Source of the DNA: Azospirillum agricola
GTDB lineage: Bacteria > Pseudomonadota > Alphaproteobacteria > Azospirillales > Azospirillaceae
Direction: 5' to 3'
NCBI RefSeq assembly: GCF_017876095.1
Contig: NZ_JAGINM010000004.1
Location: forward strand, 248,001-312,000
DNA: 64,000 nucleotides
Below, one piece after another: positions 8,318-15,883 of the stretch. The notes under the pieces are model-generated. The model made no database searches and was not told the DNA's origin. It was given only the letters and a program-made list of their open reading frames with translations. Numbering within the stretch: the first letter of the stretch is position 1; each line of letters begins with the position of its first letter. The translations under genes and the position numbers were made by a program.

Positions 8318-9001
8318 ATGATCGACACCATCGGCTTCGACGGCGACGACACGCTGTGGCACAACGAGTCGCTCTTCTCGATGACGCAGGAGCGCTTCCG
8401 CGCCCTGCTCGCCCACAGCGCCGACCCGGCCGACCTCGACCGCCGGCTGCTGGAGGCGGAGCGCGCGAACCTGCGGATCTACGGCTACGGCATCAAGGGC
8501 TTCGTCCTGTCGATGATCGAGACCGCCATCGCCGTCACCGACGGCCGCGTGCCCGCCCGCGACCTGCAAAGCCTCGTCGATTTCGGCAAGGCGATGCTGG
8601 AGCATCCGGTGGAGCTGCTGCCCGGCGTCGCCGACACGGTGGCGGCGCTGGCCGGCCGCTACCGGCTGGTCCTGGTCACCAAGGGCGACCTGTTCGACCA
8701 GGAAAGCAAGATCGCCCGTTCCGGCCTCGCCGGCCGCTTCGACGCGGTGGAGATCGTCAGCGAGAAGGATCCCGCCAGCTACCGCCGGGTGCTGGAGCGC
8801 CACGGCGTCGACCCGGCGCGCTTCGTGATGGTCGGCAACTCGGTGCGCTCGGACATCCTGCCGGTGCTGGCCATCGGCGCCCACGCGGTCCACGTCCCCT
8901 ACGCCATCACCTGGGCGCACGAGGAGGCCGCACCGCCCGACGAGCATTACCGCCGCATCGACTCGGTGCTGGATTTGCCGCCGCTGCTGGCGGCGTGGTG
9001 A
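8318..9001 (+). CDS. HAD-superfamily hydrolase
   Basis: 227 residues. Motif I is 'GFDGDDTLWHNE', where the aspartate nucleophile and the +2 acid/base aspartate are both present. Motif II is 'LVLVTKGDL', the motif III lysine is in 'VSEKDPASY', and motif IV is 'VGNSVRSDILP' (D retained). Predicted phosphatase of a small phosphorylated metabolite in the cytosol. ATG 8318 directly precedes motif I; the longer in-frame extension runs through AT-rich promoter-like DNA. A cupin gene follows 13 nt after the stop, so the two are likely co-transcribed. Confidence 0.85.
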   Translation: MIDTIGFDGDDTLWHNESLFSMTQERFRALLAHSADPADLDRRLLEAERANLRIYGYGIKGFVLSMIETAIAVTDGRVPARDLQSLVDFGKAMLEHPVELLPGVADTVAALAGRYRLVLVTKGDLFDQESKIARSGLAGRFDAVEIVSEKDPASYRRVLERHGVDPARFVMVGNSVRSDILPVLAIGAHAVHVPYAITWAHEEAAPPDEHYRRIDSVLDLPPLLAAW

Positions 9002-9014
9002 GGAGGAGCCCGTC

Positions 9015-9362
9015 ATGACCACGCTTTCCCCGCTGCCCATCGACGCGGCGCCCGAGACCGGCGCCCCCGCCGCCGACCGGCTGCTGTCCGGCGCCCCGGT
9101 CTTCACCACCTGGAACGCCTACGAGTCGCCCGACGGCAAGCGCTTCGCCGGGACATGGCGCTCCACGCCCGGCGCCTGGCGGATCGTCTACGACGAGTGG
9201 GAATATTGCGAGATCCTGGAGGGCGAGAGCGTCGTCGCCCACGACGACGGCCGCTCCTGGCGGCTGACGGCCGGCGACCGCTTCGTCATCGAGCCGGGCT
9301 TCCAGGGACGCTGGACGGTGGTCGGGACGACGACCAAGCGCTACGTCGTCATCCTGCCGTAG
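9015..9362 (+). CDS. Small cupin-domain protein (DUF861-like)
   Basis: 115 residues forming a single cupin barrel: 'FAGTWRSTPGAWRIVYDEWEYCEILEG' in short form, then 'LTAGDRFVIEPGFQG' and 'WTVVGTTTKRYVVI'. This is the DUF861/EutQ-like pattern seen in (S)-ureidoglycine aminohydrolase relatives. The E-x-C-E-x-L-E-G segment supplies likely metal ligands. A strong GGAGGAG ribosome binding site precedes ATG. Probably in an operon with the upstream HAD gene. Substrate not predictable. Confidence 0.82.
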   Translation: MTTLSPLPIDAAPETGAPAADRLLSGAPVFTTWNAYESPDGKRFAGTWRSTPGAWRIVYDEWEYCEILEGESVVAHDDGRSWRLTAGDRFVIEPGFQGRWTVVGTTTKRYVVILP

Positions 9363-9378
9363 AGACACCGCTCCCTCT

Positions 9379-9415
9379 CGTCATGCCCGGTCTTGTGCCG
9401 GGCACGGGCATGACG
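9379..9415. repeat. Palindromic GTCATGCCCG element
   Basis: CGTCATGCCCG at 9379-9389 is perfectly inverted at 9405-9415, with an inner GC-rich hairpin. Sequences of this type (GTCATGCCCG...CGGGCATGAC) are common REP-like intergenic palindromes in Alphaproteobacteria. It lies just after the cupin stop codon. Confidence 0.7.
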
Positions 9416-9456
9416 TGTCGGAGGAAGAGGAAGCCGCGCGATGCCTCCGCGTCCTC

Positions 9457-9699
9457 TCAGCCGATGCTGGAACTCGCCGCCGGTGCGCTGGCGTGGTTGA
9501 GAACGGTGACCGCCTTGCGGCTCATTTCGACGACGAGCACCGCGAGCATCACCAGCGAGGCGACCAGCATCAGGCGGGCGATGTCGCGAACATGGGTGCG
9601 CTTCTTCGCACCGGCGCGGCGTTGCCGCTGCATCAGGCGGGTGCGGGCGGCCTCGCGGCGGCTTTCCAGCCGTTCCTCGATCCAATCGGTCGCCGACAT
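9457..9699 (-). CDS. Small single-span membrane protein, function unknown
   Basis: 80 residues. The first 40 are basic and helical (ERLESRREAARTRLMQRQRR). One hydrophobic span follows, 'DIARLMLVASLVMLAVLVVE', then a short Ala/Ser tail. Positive residues before the helix predict a cytoplasmic N-terminus. No family recognised. It lies alone between the cupin and rpsD genes. Confidence 0.6.
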   Translation of the reverse strand: MSATDWIEERLESRREAARTRLMQRQRRAGAKKRTHVRDIARLMLVASLVMLAVLVVEMSRKAVTVLNHASAPAASSSIG

Positions 9700-9805
9700 G
9701 ACGCCCTCCCGCCTCGGTCATCGCATCAATTCGATTGGCTTTTATATAAAATTTTATGCGAATGCGCAAGGGGGCTCCGCAACCCGGCACTCCGCGCCAA
9801 AGAAA

Positions 9806-9831
9806 AAGGCCGCTCCCGAGGGAGCGGCCTT
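9806..9831 (-). terminator. rpsD terminator
   Basis: AAGGCCGCTCC at 9806-9816 pairs with GGAGCGGCCTT at 9821-9831, around a 4-nt loop. The A run at 9803-9807 is a T run on the minus strand, downstream of rpsD. Confidence 0.9.
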
Positions 9832-9856
9832 GTCTTTTGCGGCGGAAGCCGACCGA

Positions 9857-10471
9857 TCAGCGCGAGTAGAACTCGACGACCAGGTTCGGTTCCATCTGGA
9901 CCGGGTACGGCACGTCGGCGAGCAGCGGCGCGCGGACGAAACGGCCCTTCAGGTTGCCGCCCTCGACCTCCAGGTAGTCGGGGATGTCACGCTCGCCGGA
10001 GGCCGAGGCTTCCAGGATCAGCGCCATCTGCTTCGACTTGGCCTTGACCTCGACGACGTCGTTGTCCTTCAGGCGGGCCGAGGCGATGTTCAGGCGGCGG
10101 CCGTTGACCAGGATGTGGCCGTGGTTGATGATCTGGCGCGCGGCGAACGGGGTCGGCGCGAACTTCATGCGGTAGACCACCGCGTCCAGACGGCGCTCGA
10201 GCAGGCCGATCAGGTTCTCGCCGGTGTCGCCCTTGCGGCGCACGGCCTCGGCGTAGATGCGGCGGAACTGCTTCTCGCCGATGTTGCCGTAGTAGCCCTT
10301 CAGCTTCTGCTTGGCCATCAGCTGGAGGCCGTAGTCCGACGGCTTCTTGCGGCGCTGGCCGTGCTGGCCGGGACCGTACTCGCGCTTGTTCAGCGGGCTC
10401 TTGGAACGGCCCCAGAGGTTGACGCCGAGGCGGCGGTCGATCTTGTACTTGGACTCTTGACGCTTGCTCAT
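9857..10471 (-). CDS. rpsD: 30S ribosomal protein S4
   Basis: 204 residues, the normal length. It starts '[20 protein letters not shown]' and carries the S4 signature '[14 protein letters not shown]' and the S4 RNA-binding fold '[19 protein letters not shown]'. S4 nucleates 30S assembly on 16S rRNA. As in other Alphaproteobacteria the gene stands alone, not in an alpha operon with rpsM/rpsK/rpoA. ATG 10471 fits the family start; an upstream in-frame extension to 10567 would lie inside the mRNA leader. A strong promoter is about 130 nt upstream. Confidence 0.98.
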   Translation of the reverse strand: MSKRQESKYKIDRRLGVNLWGRSKSPLNKREYGPGQHGQRRKKPSDYGLQLMAKQKLKGYYGNIGEKQFRRIYAEAVRRKGDTGENLIGLLERRLDAVVYRMKFAPTPFAARQIINHGHILVNGRRLNIASARLKDNDVVEVKAKSKQMALILEASASGERDIPDYLEVEGGNLKGRFVRAPLLADVPYPVQMEPNLVVEFYSR

Positions 10472-10594
10472 GACTCTCACGTCCTCGTTGGAACACGAGT
10501 TGATGTTGTCCCGGTAGTTCCGCCAGCCTTGCGGCAACGGACGGGGCGCACGCACGACGGCGCACACCCGCTTTCCCAGGAGGTGAAGGCGCGC

Positions 10595-10622
10595 ACTATA
10601 CGCATCCGCGCGCTCGAGTCAA
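10595..10622 (-). promoter_or_regulatory. rpsD sigma-70-type promoter
   Basis: On the minus strand TTGACT (10622-10617), a 16-nt spacer and TATAGT (10600-10595) give a near-consensus housekeeping promoter. Transcription would begin near 10588 and leave a leader of about 115 nt before the rpsD ATG. Confidence 0.75.
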
Positions 10623-10721
10623 ACGCCGCGTCGCGGCAGGGCACGCATCGCCGGGTTCCGCTTGCGCCGCCCTCCGCTTTGCGCTCCCCTGCCGGCGGAC
10701 GACGTGCGAAGAGGCGGGGCG

Positions 10722-11840
10722 ATGGAACGGGTGGAGTGCGTGGTGGTCGGGGCCGGGGTGGTCGGGCTGGCGATCGCCCGCCGGCTGGCGCGGGCCGGAC
10801 ACGAGGTGATCGTGCTGGAGGCCGCCGACGCCATCGGCACCGGGACCAGCTCGCGCAACTCCGAGGTCATCCACGCCGGCATCTACTACCCCACCGGCAG
10901 CCTGCGCGCCCGGCTCTGCGTCGCCGGGCGGGACGCGCTCTATCAATATTGCGCCGAGCATGGGGTGGAGCACCGCCGGCTCGGCAAGCTGATCGTCGCG
11001 ACCGAGGACAGCCAGCTCGCCCGGCTCGACGCGATCCGCGCCCAGGCCGCCGCCAACGGCGTCACCGATCTGTACGCCATCGACGCCGCCACCGCCCGCG
11101 AATGGGAGCCCAACCTGCGCACGGTCGGCGCGCTGGTCTCGCCCTCCACCGGAATCGTCGACAGCCACGGGCTGATGCTGGCCCTGCTGGGCGACGCCGA
11201 GGATTCCGGCGCCATGCTGGCCCTGCTGAGCCCGCTGGAGCGCGCCCACCGCGAGACGGACGGTTTCGTGCTGGAGGTCGGCGGGGCCGAGCCGATGCGG
11301 CTGGGCTGCGCGACGCTGGTCAACGCCGCCGGGCTCGGCGCCTGGGCGGTGGCAATCGGGCTGGAGGGCTTCCCGGCCGGGGATCTGCCGCCGCGCGTGC
11401 TGGCCAAGGGCAACTACTACGCGCTGGGCCAGGGGCGCTCGCCCTTCTCGCGCCTCGTCTACCCGGTGCCGGTCGATGGCGGGCTCGGGGTGCACCTGAC
11501 GCTCGACCTCGCCGGGCAGGCGCGTTTCGGGCCGGACGTCGAATGGCTGGCGGACGCCGACGCCCCCGTCGACTACGCGGTCGATCCGGCGCGGGCCGAC
11601 GCCTTCTACGACTCGGTGCGCGCCTATTGGCCCGGCCTGCCCGACGGGGCGCTGGTGCCGGCCTATTCCGGCGTCCGCCCCAAGCTGAGCGGCCCCGGCC
11701 AGCCGCAGCGGGATTTCCTGCTGCAAGGGCCGGAGACCCACGGGATTCCGGGGCTGGTCAACCTGTTCGGCATCGAATCGCCGGGTCTGACCTCCTGCCT
11801 CGCCATCGCCGACGCGGTCGCCGGGCGGCTCGATCGCTGA
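10722..11840 (+). CDS. L-2-hydroxyglutarate oxidase-like FAD oxidoreductase
   Basis: 372 residues in the DAO/LhgO family. The FAD Rossmann motif is '[20 protein letters not shown]', followed by an acidic strand end 'VIVLEAA'. '[18 protein letters not shown]' is the family signature near residue 45. The C-terminus '[19 protein letters not shown]' closes the FAD site. LhgO relatives oxidise L-2-hydroxyglutarate to 2-oxoglutarate and pass electrons to the membrane quinone pool. GAGG precedes ATG 10722. No operon partner is apparent. A related D-amino-acid or hydroxyacid substrate is possible. Confidence 0.85.
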   Translation: MERVECVVVGAGVVGLAIARRLARAGHEVIVLEAADAIGTGTSSRNSEVIHAGIYYPTGSLRARLCVAGRDALYQYCAEHGVEHRRLGKLIVATEDSQLARLDAIRAQAAANGVTDLYAIDAATAREWEPNLRTVGALVSPSTGIVDSHGLMLALLGDAEDSGAMLALLSPLERAHRETDGFVLEVGGAEPMRLGCATLVNAAGLGAWAVAIGLEGFPAGDLPPRVLAKGNYYALGQGRSPFSRLVYPVPVDGGLGVHLTLDLAGQARFGPDVEWLADADAPVDYAVDPARADAFYDSVRAYWPGLPDGALVPAYSGVRPKLSGPGQPQRDFLLQGPETHGIPGLVNLFGIESPGLTSCLAIADAVAGRLDR

Positions 11841-11847
11841 CGGGATC

Positions 11848-11877
11848 CTTGACCGGCGGAGCGCGTCCCCCAATCTA
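11848..11877 (+). promoter_or_regulatory. Candidate heat-shock (sigma-32) promoter of hsp20
   Basis: CTTGAC at 11848-11853, a spacer of about 14 nt, then CCCCAATCTA at 11868-11877 closely match the RpoH consensus (CTTGAA, spacer 13-15, CCCCATNT). It sits about 105 nt upstream of the Hsp20 GTG start, as expected for a heat-shock gene. Confidence 0.6.
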
Positions 11878-11981
11878 GGAGATATGGCAGCGCCGAAAGC
11901 CTTTTGGGCTGCCCTTCGCCGGACGCCGGAAACGGGTCCATGTTCCGTGCAACTCGCTCGCACCAAGAGGAGGATGCGCCC

Positions 11982-12455
11982 GTGACGACACGCCTGTCGC
12001 TCTTCAACAGCCCGCTGTTGCTGGGCTTCGACCAGTTCGAGCGCACGCTCGACCGGATCGCCAAGAATTCCGCCGAGGGCTACCCGCCCTACAACATCGA
12101 GCAGATCGGCGACGACGGCCTGCGCATCACCCTCGCGGTGGCCGGCTTCACCTCCGAGGACCTGTCGGTCCAGATCGAGGACAACCAGCTCGTCATCCGC
12201 GGCCGCCAGACCGACGACAAGTCGCGCCTGTACCTGCACCGCGGCATCGCCGCCCGCCAGTTCCAGCGCAGCTTCGTGCTGGCCGACGGGATCGAGGTGA
12301 TCGGCTGCTCGCTCGACAACGGGCTGCTGAACATCGACCTGACGCGCCCGATGCCCGAGCCCAAGGTCCGCACGATCAAGATCGAGCAACCCCGCGCCGC
12401 CGGCTCGCCGGGGCCGCAGACGATCGACGTCGCCGCCGACCGCCAAGGATCCTGA
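11982..12455 (+). CDS. Hsp20/alpha-crystallin small heat-shock protein
   Basis: 157 residues, the size of alphaproteobacterial IbpA-type chaperones. The N-terminal arm 'LFNSPLLLGFDQFERTLDRI' and 'YPPYNIEQIGDDGLRITLAV' are typical, and the alpha-crystallin domain ends with 'GLLNIDLTRPMPE'. Holdase that binds unfolding proteins in the cytosol. GTG 11982 was chosen because AAGAGGAGG lies 8 nt upstream; the nearby ATG frames are blocked. The DUF1150 gene begins 2 nt after the stop, so translation is likely coupled. A sigma-32-like promoter lies upstream. Confidence 0.93.
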   Translation: MTTRLSLFNSPLLLGFDQFERTLDRIAKNSAEGYPPYNIEQIGDDGLRITLAVAGFTSEDLSVQIEDNQLVIRGRQTDDKSRLYLHRGIAARQFQRSFVLADGIEVIGCSLDNGLLNIDLTRPMPEPKVRTIKIEQPRAAGSPGPQTIDVAADRQGS

Positions 12456-12457
12456 CC

Positions 12458-12685
12458 ATGACCACGACGCACCCCCTGCTCGCCCAGTTGAGCCATCTCT
12501 CGCCGCAGGATTTCGCGGCCTTCGGCCTGGGCCACGTCGCCTATGTCCGCCCGGTGGAGGTCGACGGCGAGACCGCCTTCTCCATCCACGCCGCCGACGG
12601 CACGCCGCTCAGCGTCATGCCGGAACGCGACGTCGCCTTCGCCGCCGTCCGCCAGAACGACATGGAGCCGCTGAGCGTCCATTGA
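12458..12685 (+). CDS. DUF1150 domain protein
   Basis: 75 residues. 'LSPQDFAAFGLGHVAYVRPV' and 'AADGTPLSVMPERDVAFA' are the DUF1150 pattern. This family is confined to Alphaproteobacteria and very often sits directly after an hsp20 gene, as here with a 2-nt gap. Likely induced with Hsp20 on heat shock. Molecular role unknown. Confidence 0.88.
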   Translation: MTTTHPLLAQLSHLSPQDFAAFGLGHVAYVRPVEVDGETAFSIHAADGTPLSVMPERDVAFAAVRQNDMEPLSVH

Positions 12686-12714
12686 CGCCCGGCGCCCTCC
12701 CGCCACCGGCGATG

Positions 12715-12749
12715 GGCCGGTCCGCCCCCGCCGGGCGGACCGGCCTTTT
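12715..12749 (+). terminator. Terminator of the hsp20-DUF1150 operon
   Basis: GGCCGGTCCGCCC at 12715-12727 pairs perfectly with GGGCGGACCGGCC at 12733-12745 and is followed by TTTT. Confidence 0.9.
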
Positions 12750-12906
12750 CCATTGCGGGCGATGGCGTGCCTTTCCTATGGAAATCCCCTATGGAAATCC
12801 GGAGGCGGGCGTGGAATCTGGTTTCTTGCCTGGACCGCCACCTGTTGTATGGTGCGTTCGGCGATAACATTCGGACGGCGCCGGGCGCGCGTTGGGAGTG
12901 ATCGGG

Positions 12907-13992
12907 GTGGAGGGCGACACAGGTCAGATCGAGACGGACGCGGCGAAGGCAGCCGCCAGCGGCGACGAGGCCAGGCGCAAGACCTGGGACGACGAGGCCC
13001 GCGATTCGCTGCACATCCTGCCGCTGTCGAGCATCCCGCTGGAGACCCCCGGCCTCCAGCACGCCCGCCTGATCAAGAACGTCCGCCTCCAGACCGTCGT
13101 CGAGATGTTCCGCGACGCCCAGACCGGCAGCGGGCAGGTGGTGCCGCGCCACATCCCGGCCTACTTCGAATCCTACAAGGACGAGGTCGAGCGCGATCTG
13201 CTGAAGATCGAGAAGATCGCCACCGCCTCCAGCTTCGACGTCTATTCCTCGCGCATCGAGCTGCGGCGGATGAACATCGACGTCAACAGCGTCGAGTCCC
13301 TGACCCTGTCGGACCGCAAGAAGGCGGAGCTGACCAGCTACATGCGCGTCTTCACCCGCCCGCTGATGGAGTATGTCTACGGGCAGGAGGAGGTGCAGGT
13401 CGCCGACGTCAGCGACATCATCCGCATGTTCGCCACCCCCAACCGCGACGAGGCCCTGCGCAACCTGCGCATGATGGCCGACCGGCTCGACATCGGCCTG
13501 ACCGAGATCCCGCAGTTCCTGGAGGAATACGGCGACATCTTCCTGTCGCTGGCCTATTTCCGCAAATGCCTGGACGAGATCGTCCCCGAGGTCCAGCGCT
13601 TCGTCACCTGGATGGGCGAGATCCGCAGCTCCGCCGAGGTCAAGCGCGACCCCCGCCAGATGAAGATGCTGGACGAGATCGCCAACGACCTGACCGACAT
13701 CTCGACCTCGATCACCGGGCGGTTCGAGAGCTTCGACAACCGGTCGAAGGACTTCTGGAACGACATCAACGCCGACACCTTCCGGGCGATCCGCGAGCTG
13801 ATCGCCTCCCACCACGTCACCATCGGCGGCGTGCTGTGCGGGCTGGCGGTGAAGATGAACCTGTGGAAGAGCCGCTTCCTGCGCGGCGGCGGCGGTCCCA
13901 ACCGCCGGATGGAGTTCGTGAAGTCCGAGATCCTGCCCGGCCTGTCGCACATCAAGGCGCTGGAGCAGTCGGCCCGCAGCTCCCACGTCTGA
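12907..13992 (+). CDS. Conserved helical protein of unknown function
   Basis: About 361 residues, almost entirely amphipathic helix, with no signal peptide, membrane span or recognised motif. Segments such as 'IDVNSVESLTLSDRKKAELT' and 'RNLRMMADRLDIGLTEIPQFLEEYG' look well conserved, and codon usage is normal for the genome, so it is a real gene. GTG 12907 was chosen because GGGAG lies 8 nt upstream; GTG 12898 or TTG 12892 are alternatives. It is monocistronic between the heat-shock pair and the TerB gene. I do not recognise the family. Confidence 0.75.
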   Translation: MEGDTGQIETDAAKAAASGDEARRKTWDDEARDSLHILPLSSIPLETPGLQHARLIKNVRLQTVVEMFRDAQTGSGQVVPRHIPAYFESYKDEVERDLLKIEKIATASSFDVYSSRIELRRMNIDVNSVESLTLSDRKKAELTSYMRVFTRPLMEYVYGQEEVQVADVSDIIRMFATPNRDEALRNLRMMADRLDIGLTEIPQFLEEYGDIFLSLAYFRKCLDEIVPEVQRFVTWMGEIRSSAEVKRDPRQMKMLDEIANDLTDISTSITGRFESFDNRSKDFWNDINADTFRAIRELIASHHVTIGGVLCGLAVKMNLWKSRFLRGGGGPNRRMEFVKSEILPGLSHIKALEQSARSSHV

Positions 13993-14116
13993 GGCTTTCC
14001 GTCGCCGCCCTCCGCGACCGGCGGAATCATGAAAGATTTGTCATCTTCCACCGCTCTGTGAGGCTCCGCCACGCACCCCCATATGCGCGGCGGCTTCACA
14101 GAACGGAGGACTTCCA

Positions 14117-14542
14117 ATGGGCCTGTTCGACAAGTTCAAGGGCGCCGCCCCCCTGGAACTCACCCCCCGCCGCGCGCTGGCGGTGTCGTTGATCCAGTGC
14201 ATGGGATCGGACGGCGAGATCGACCCGGAGGAGGTGGCCCACCTCGTCTCGGTGCTCGGCCGCAACGCCACCCGCGACGAGTTGGACCGCTGCCTGAAAT
14301 ACGCCCGCAGCACGCCGACGGCCGCCTTCCTGCAAGAGATCACGCCCCGGCTGGACCAGAAGCAGCGCCTGTGCATCCTGCTGAACATGATCGACAGCGC
14401 CATGGCCGACGGCGAGGCCGAGCCCGGCGAGCGCGACCTGATCATCCAGTACCAGCAGGCCTTCGGCCTCGACGACGCGACGATGGAGCCCTACTTCAAC
14501 GCGCTGGTCGCCAAGAACGACCGCGGCGTGCTCGGCGCCTGA
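14117..14542 (+). CDS. TerB-like (tellurite resistance-type) protein
   Basis: 141 residues forming a TerB helical fold. Two acidic loops, 'MGSDGEIDPEE' near residue 30 and 'MADGEAEPGE' near residue 95, are the paired metal-binding positions of the family. It begins 'MGLFDKFKG', and the C-terminal helix reads 'YFNALVAKNDRG'. TerB-domain proteins occur in stress and membrane-associated systems, and stand-alone copies are common. GGAGG precedes ATG by 7 nt. No other ter genes are nearby, so a tellurite role is not implied. Confidence 0.8.
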   Translation: MGLFDKFKGAAPLELTPRRALAVSLIQCMGSDGEIDPEEVAHLVSVLGRNATRDELDRCLKYARSTPTAAFLQEITPRLDQKQRLCILLNMIDSAMADGEAEPGERDLIIQYQQAFGLDDATMEPYFNALVAKNDRGVLGA

Positions 14543-14611
14543 TCCCGGCAACGGGGAAAGCGGCAAGGAAGACGGAGGGCGGCGGTTGCCATCGGCGCGC
14601 CGCCCGATCAT

Positions 14612-14648
14612 CCTGACAGCACGCTGTCAGGAGGGGGTGTGTATAGAA
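14612..14648 (+). promoter_or_regulatory. Palindrome and -10 element upstream of the VOC gene
   Basis: CCTGACAG at 14612-14619 is inverted as CTGTCAGG at 14624-14631, leaving a 4-bp centre. TATAGAA at 14642-14648 looks like a -10 box. The palindrome therefore sits where a -35 region would be. It is a candidate operator for the YafY-type regulator encoded at 15157. Confidence 0.5.
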
Positions 14649-14705
14649 GGGGGCGTGCCGGCGCGAACCCTTCCTCCCCCTCCCCTCTTGTCAGGAGCCT
14701 GTTCC

Positions 14706-15119
14706 ATGAGCGCCACCCCCACGGCCACCCCCACGGCCATCGCCAACGTCGCCGTCTGGTTCGAAATCCCGGTCGCCGACCTTGCCCGCGCCGTCCGCTT
14801 CTACGAGACGGTCTTCGCCGTCACGCTGCGCCAGGAAGGCTGCCCCAGCGGCATGGCGACGCCCATGGCGATCTTCCCCGCCGACGACCGGAACGCCGTC
14901 ACCGGCGCCCTGATCCAGCACGAGAGCTGCACGCCCGGCGCCAGCGGCGCCACGGTCTACCTGAACGGCGGCGACGACCTGTCGGTCCCGCTGGCCCGCG
15001 CGCTGGAGGCCGGCGCCACCCTGGCGGTGCCGAAGACGATCATCACCCCGGAGATCGGCTGGTTCGCCCAGTTCATCGACAGCGAGGGCAACCGCATCGG
15101 GCTGCATTCGCCGCACTGA
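14706..15119 (+). CDS. VOC-family (glyoxalase/bleomycin resistance) protein
   Basis: 137 residues with a single VOC domain: 'WFEIPVADLARAVRFYETVF' at the start of the first beta-alpha-beta unit, and a C-terminal half ending 'GWFAQFIDSEGNRIGLHS', the typical metal/substrate edge. Such proteins are often dimeric lyases, dioxygenases or antibiotic-binding proteins. CAGGAG precedes ATG 14706; an upstream frame extension crosses the promoter. It is followed 37 bp later by a YafY-type regulator. VOC/YafY pairs recur in proteobacteria and suggest local control. Confidence 0.82.
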   Translation: MSATPTATPTAIANVAVWFEIPVADLARAVRFYETVFAVTLRQEGCPSGMATPMAIFPADDRNAVTGALIQHESCTPGASGATVYLNGGDDLSVPLARALEAGATLAVPKTIITPEIGWFAQFIDSEGNRIGLHSPH

Positions 15120-15156
15120 CCGCCGGTCCAAAGCCGCCGATCCGGAAGCCGCCGCC

Positions 15157-15840
15157 ATGCGCCGCGCCGACCGCCTGTTCCAGATCGTCCAACAGCTCCG
15201 CAAGGGCCGGCTGGTGACGGCGGCCGAGCTGGCGCGGCGCCTGGAGGTCTCCGAACGCACCGTCTACCGCGACATGCGCGACCTGATCGGGTCGGGCGTG
15301 CCGGTGGAGGGGGAGGCCGGCGTCGGCTATCTGCTGCGCGACGGCTACGACCTGCCGCCGCTGATGTTCACCCGCGACGAGGTCGAGGCGCTGGTCGTCG
15401 GCGCCCGGCTGGCCCGCGCCTGGACCGGCGGCGAACTGGCCGAGGCCGCCGCCCGCGCCCTGGAGAAGGTCGAGGCGGCGGTGCCCGAGGCCCGGCGGCG
15501 CGAACTGGCCGACAGCCGGCTGTTCGTCCCCGATTTCGGTTTTCCGGTCCCCCTGCGCGAACGGATGGACACGCTGCGCGCGGCGATCAACGGCCGCCGC
15601 GTCGTGCTGTTCGACTACCGGCGCGAGGACGGAACCCATTCCGCCCGCTCGGTCCAGCCGCTCGGGCTGTTCTTCTGGGGCAAGGTGTGGACGCTCGGCG
15701 GCTGGTGCGAGCTGCGCGAGGATTTCCGCAGCTTCCGTCTCGACCGCATGGACGCGCTGCACCCGCTGGAGCGCGGCTTCGACGAGACGCCGGGCCGCAG
15801 CCTGTCCGACTACATCGCCCTATGGAGCGGCTGCCACTGA
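15157..15840 (+). CDS. YafY-family HTH/WYL transcriptional regulator
   Basis: 227 residues. The N-terminal winged helix is 'LVTAAELARRLEVSERTVY' plus 'RDMRDLIGSGVPVEGEAG', the DeoR/HTH_11 pattern. The C-terminal WYL region has 'RRVVLFDYRREDGTHSARSVQPLGLFF' in outline and 'FRLDRMDAL'. WYL domains sense small ligands or nucleic acid. It is encoded directly downstream of the VOC gene and may bind the palindrome at 14612-14631. Confidence 0.87.
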   Translation: MRRADRLFQIVQQLRKGRLVTAAELARRLEVSERTVYRDMRDLIGSGVPVEGEAGVGYLLRDGYDLPPLMFTRDEVEALVVGARLARAWTGGELAEAAARALEKVEAAVPEARRRELADSRLFVPDFGFPVPLRERMDTLRAAINGRRVVLFDYRREDGTHSARSVQPLGLFFWGKVWTLGGWCELREDFRSFRLDRMDALHPLERGFDETPGRSLSDYIALWSGCH

Positions 15841-15883
15841 CCGGCGCCGGTTGTCGGCGGCCGGCCAGCGGCGGCCCGTTCCG

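Noticed and set aside
11883..11981. Definite ROSE RNA thermometer before hsp20
   Set aside because: A hairpin is visible, but I could not find the ROSE-type pairing to the Shine-Dalgarno, so it is listed only as a possibility.
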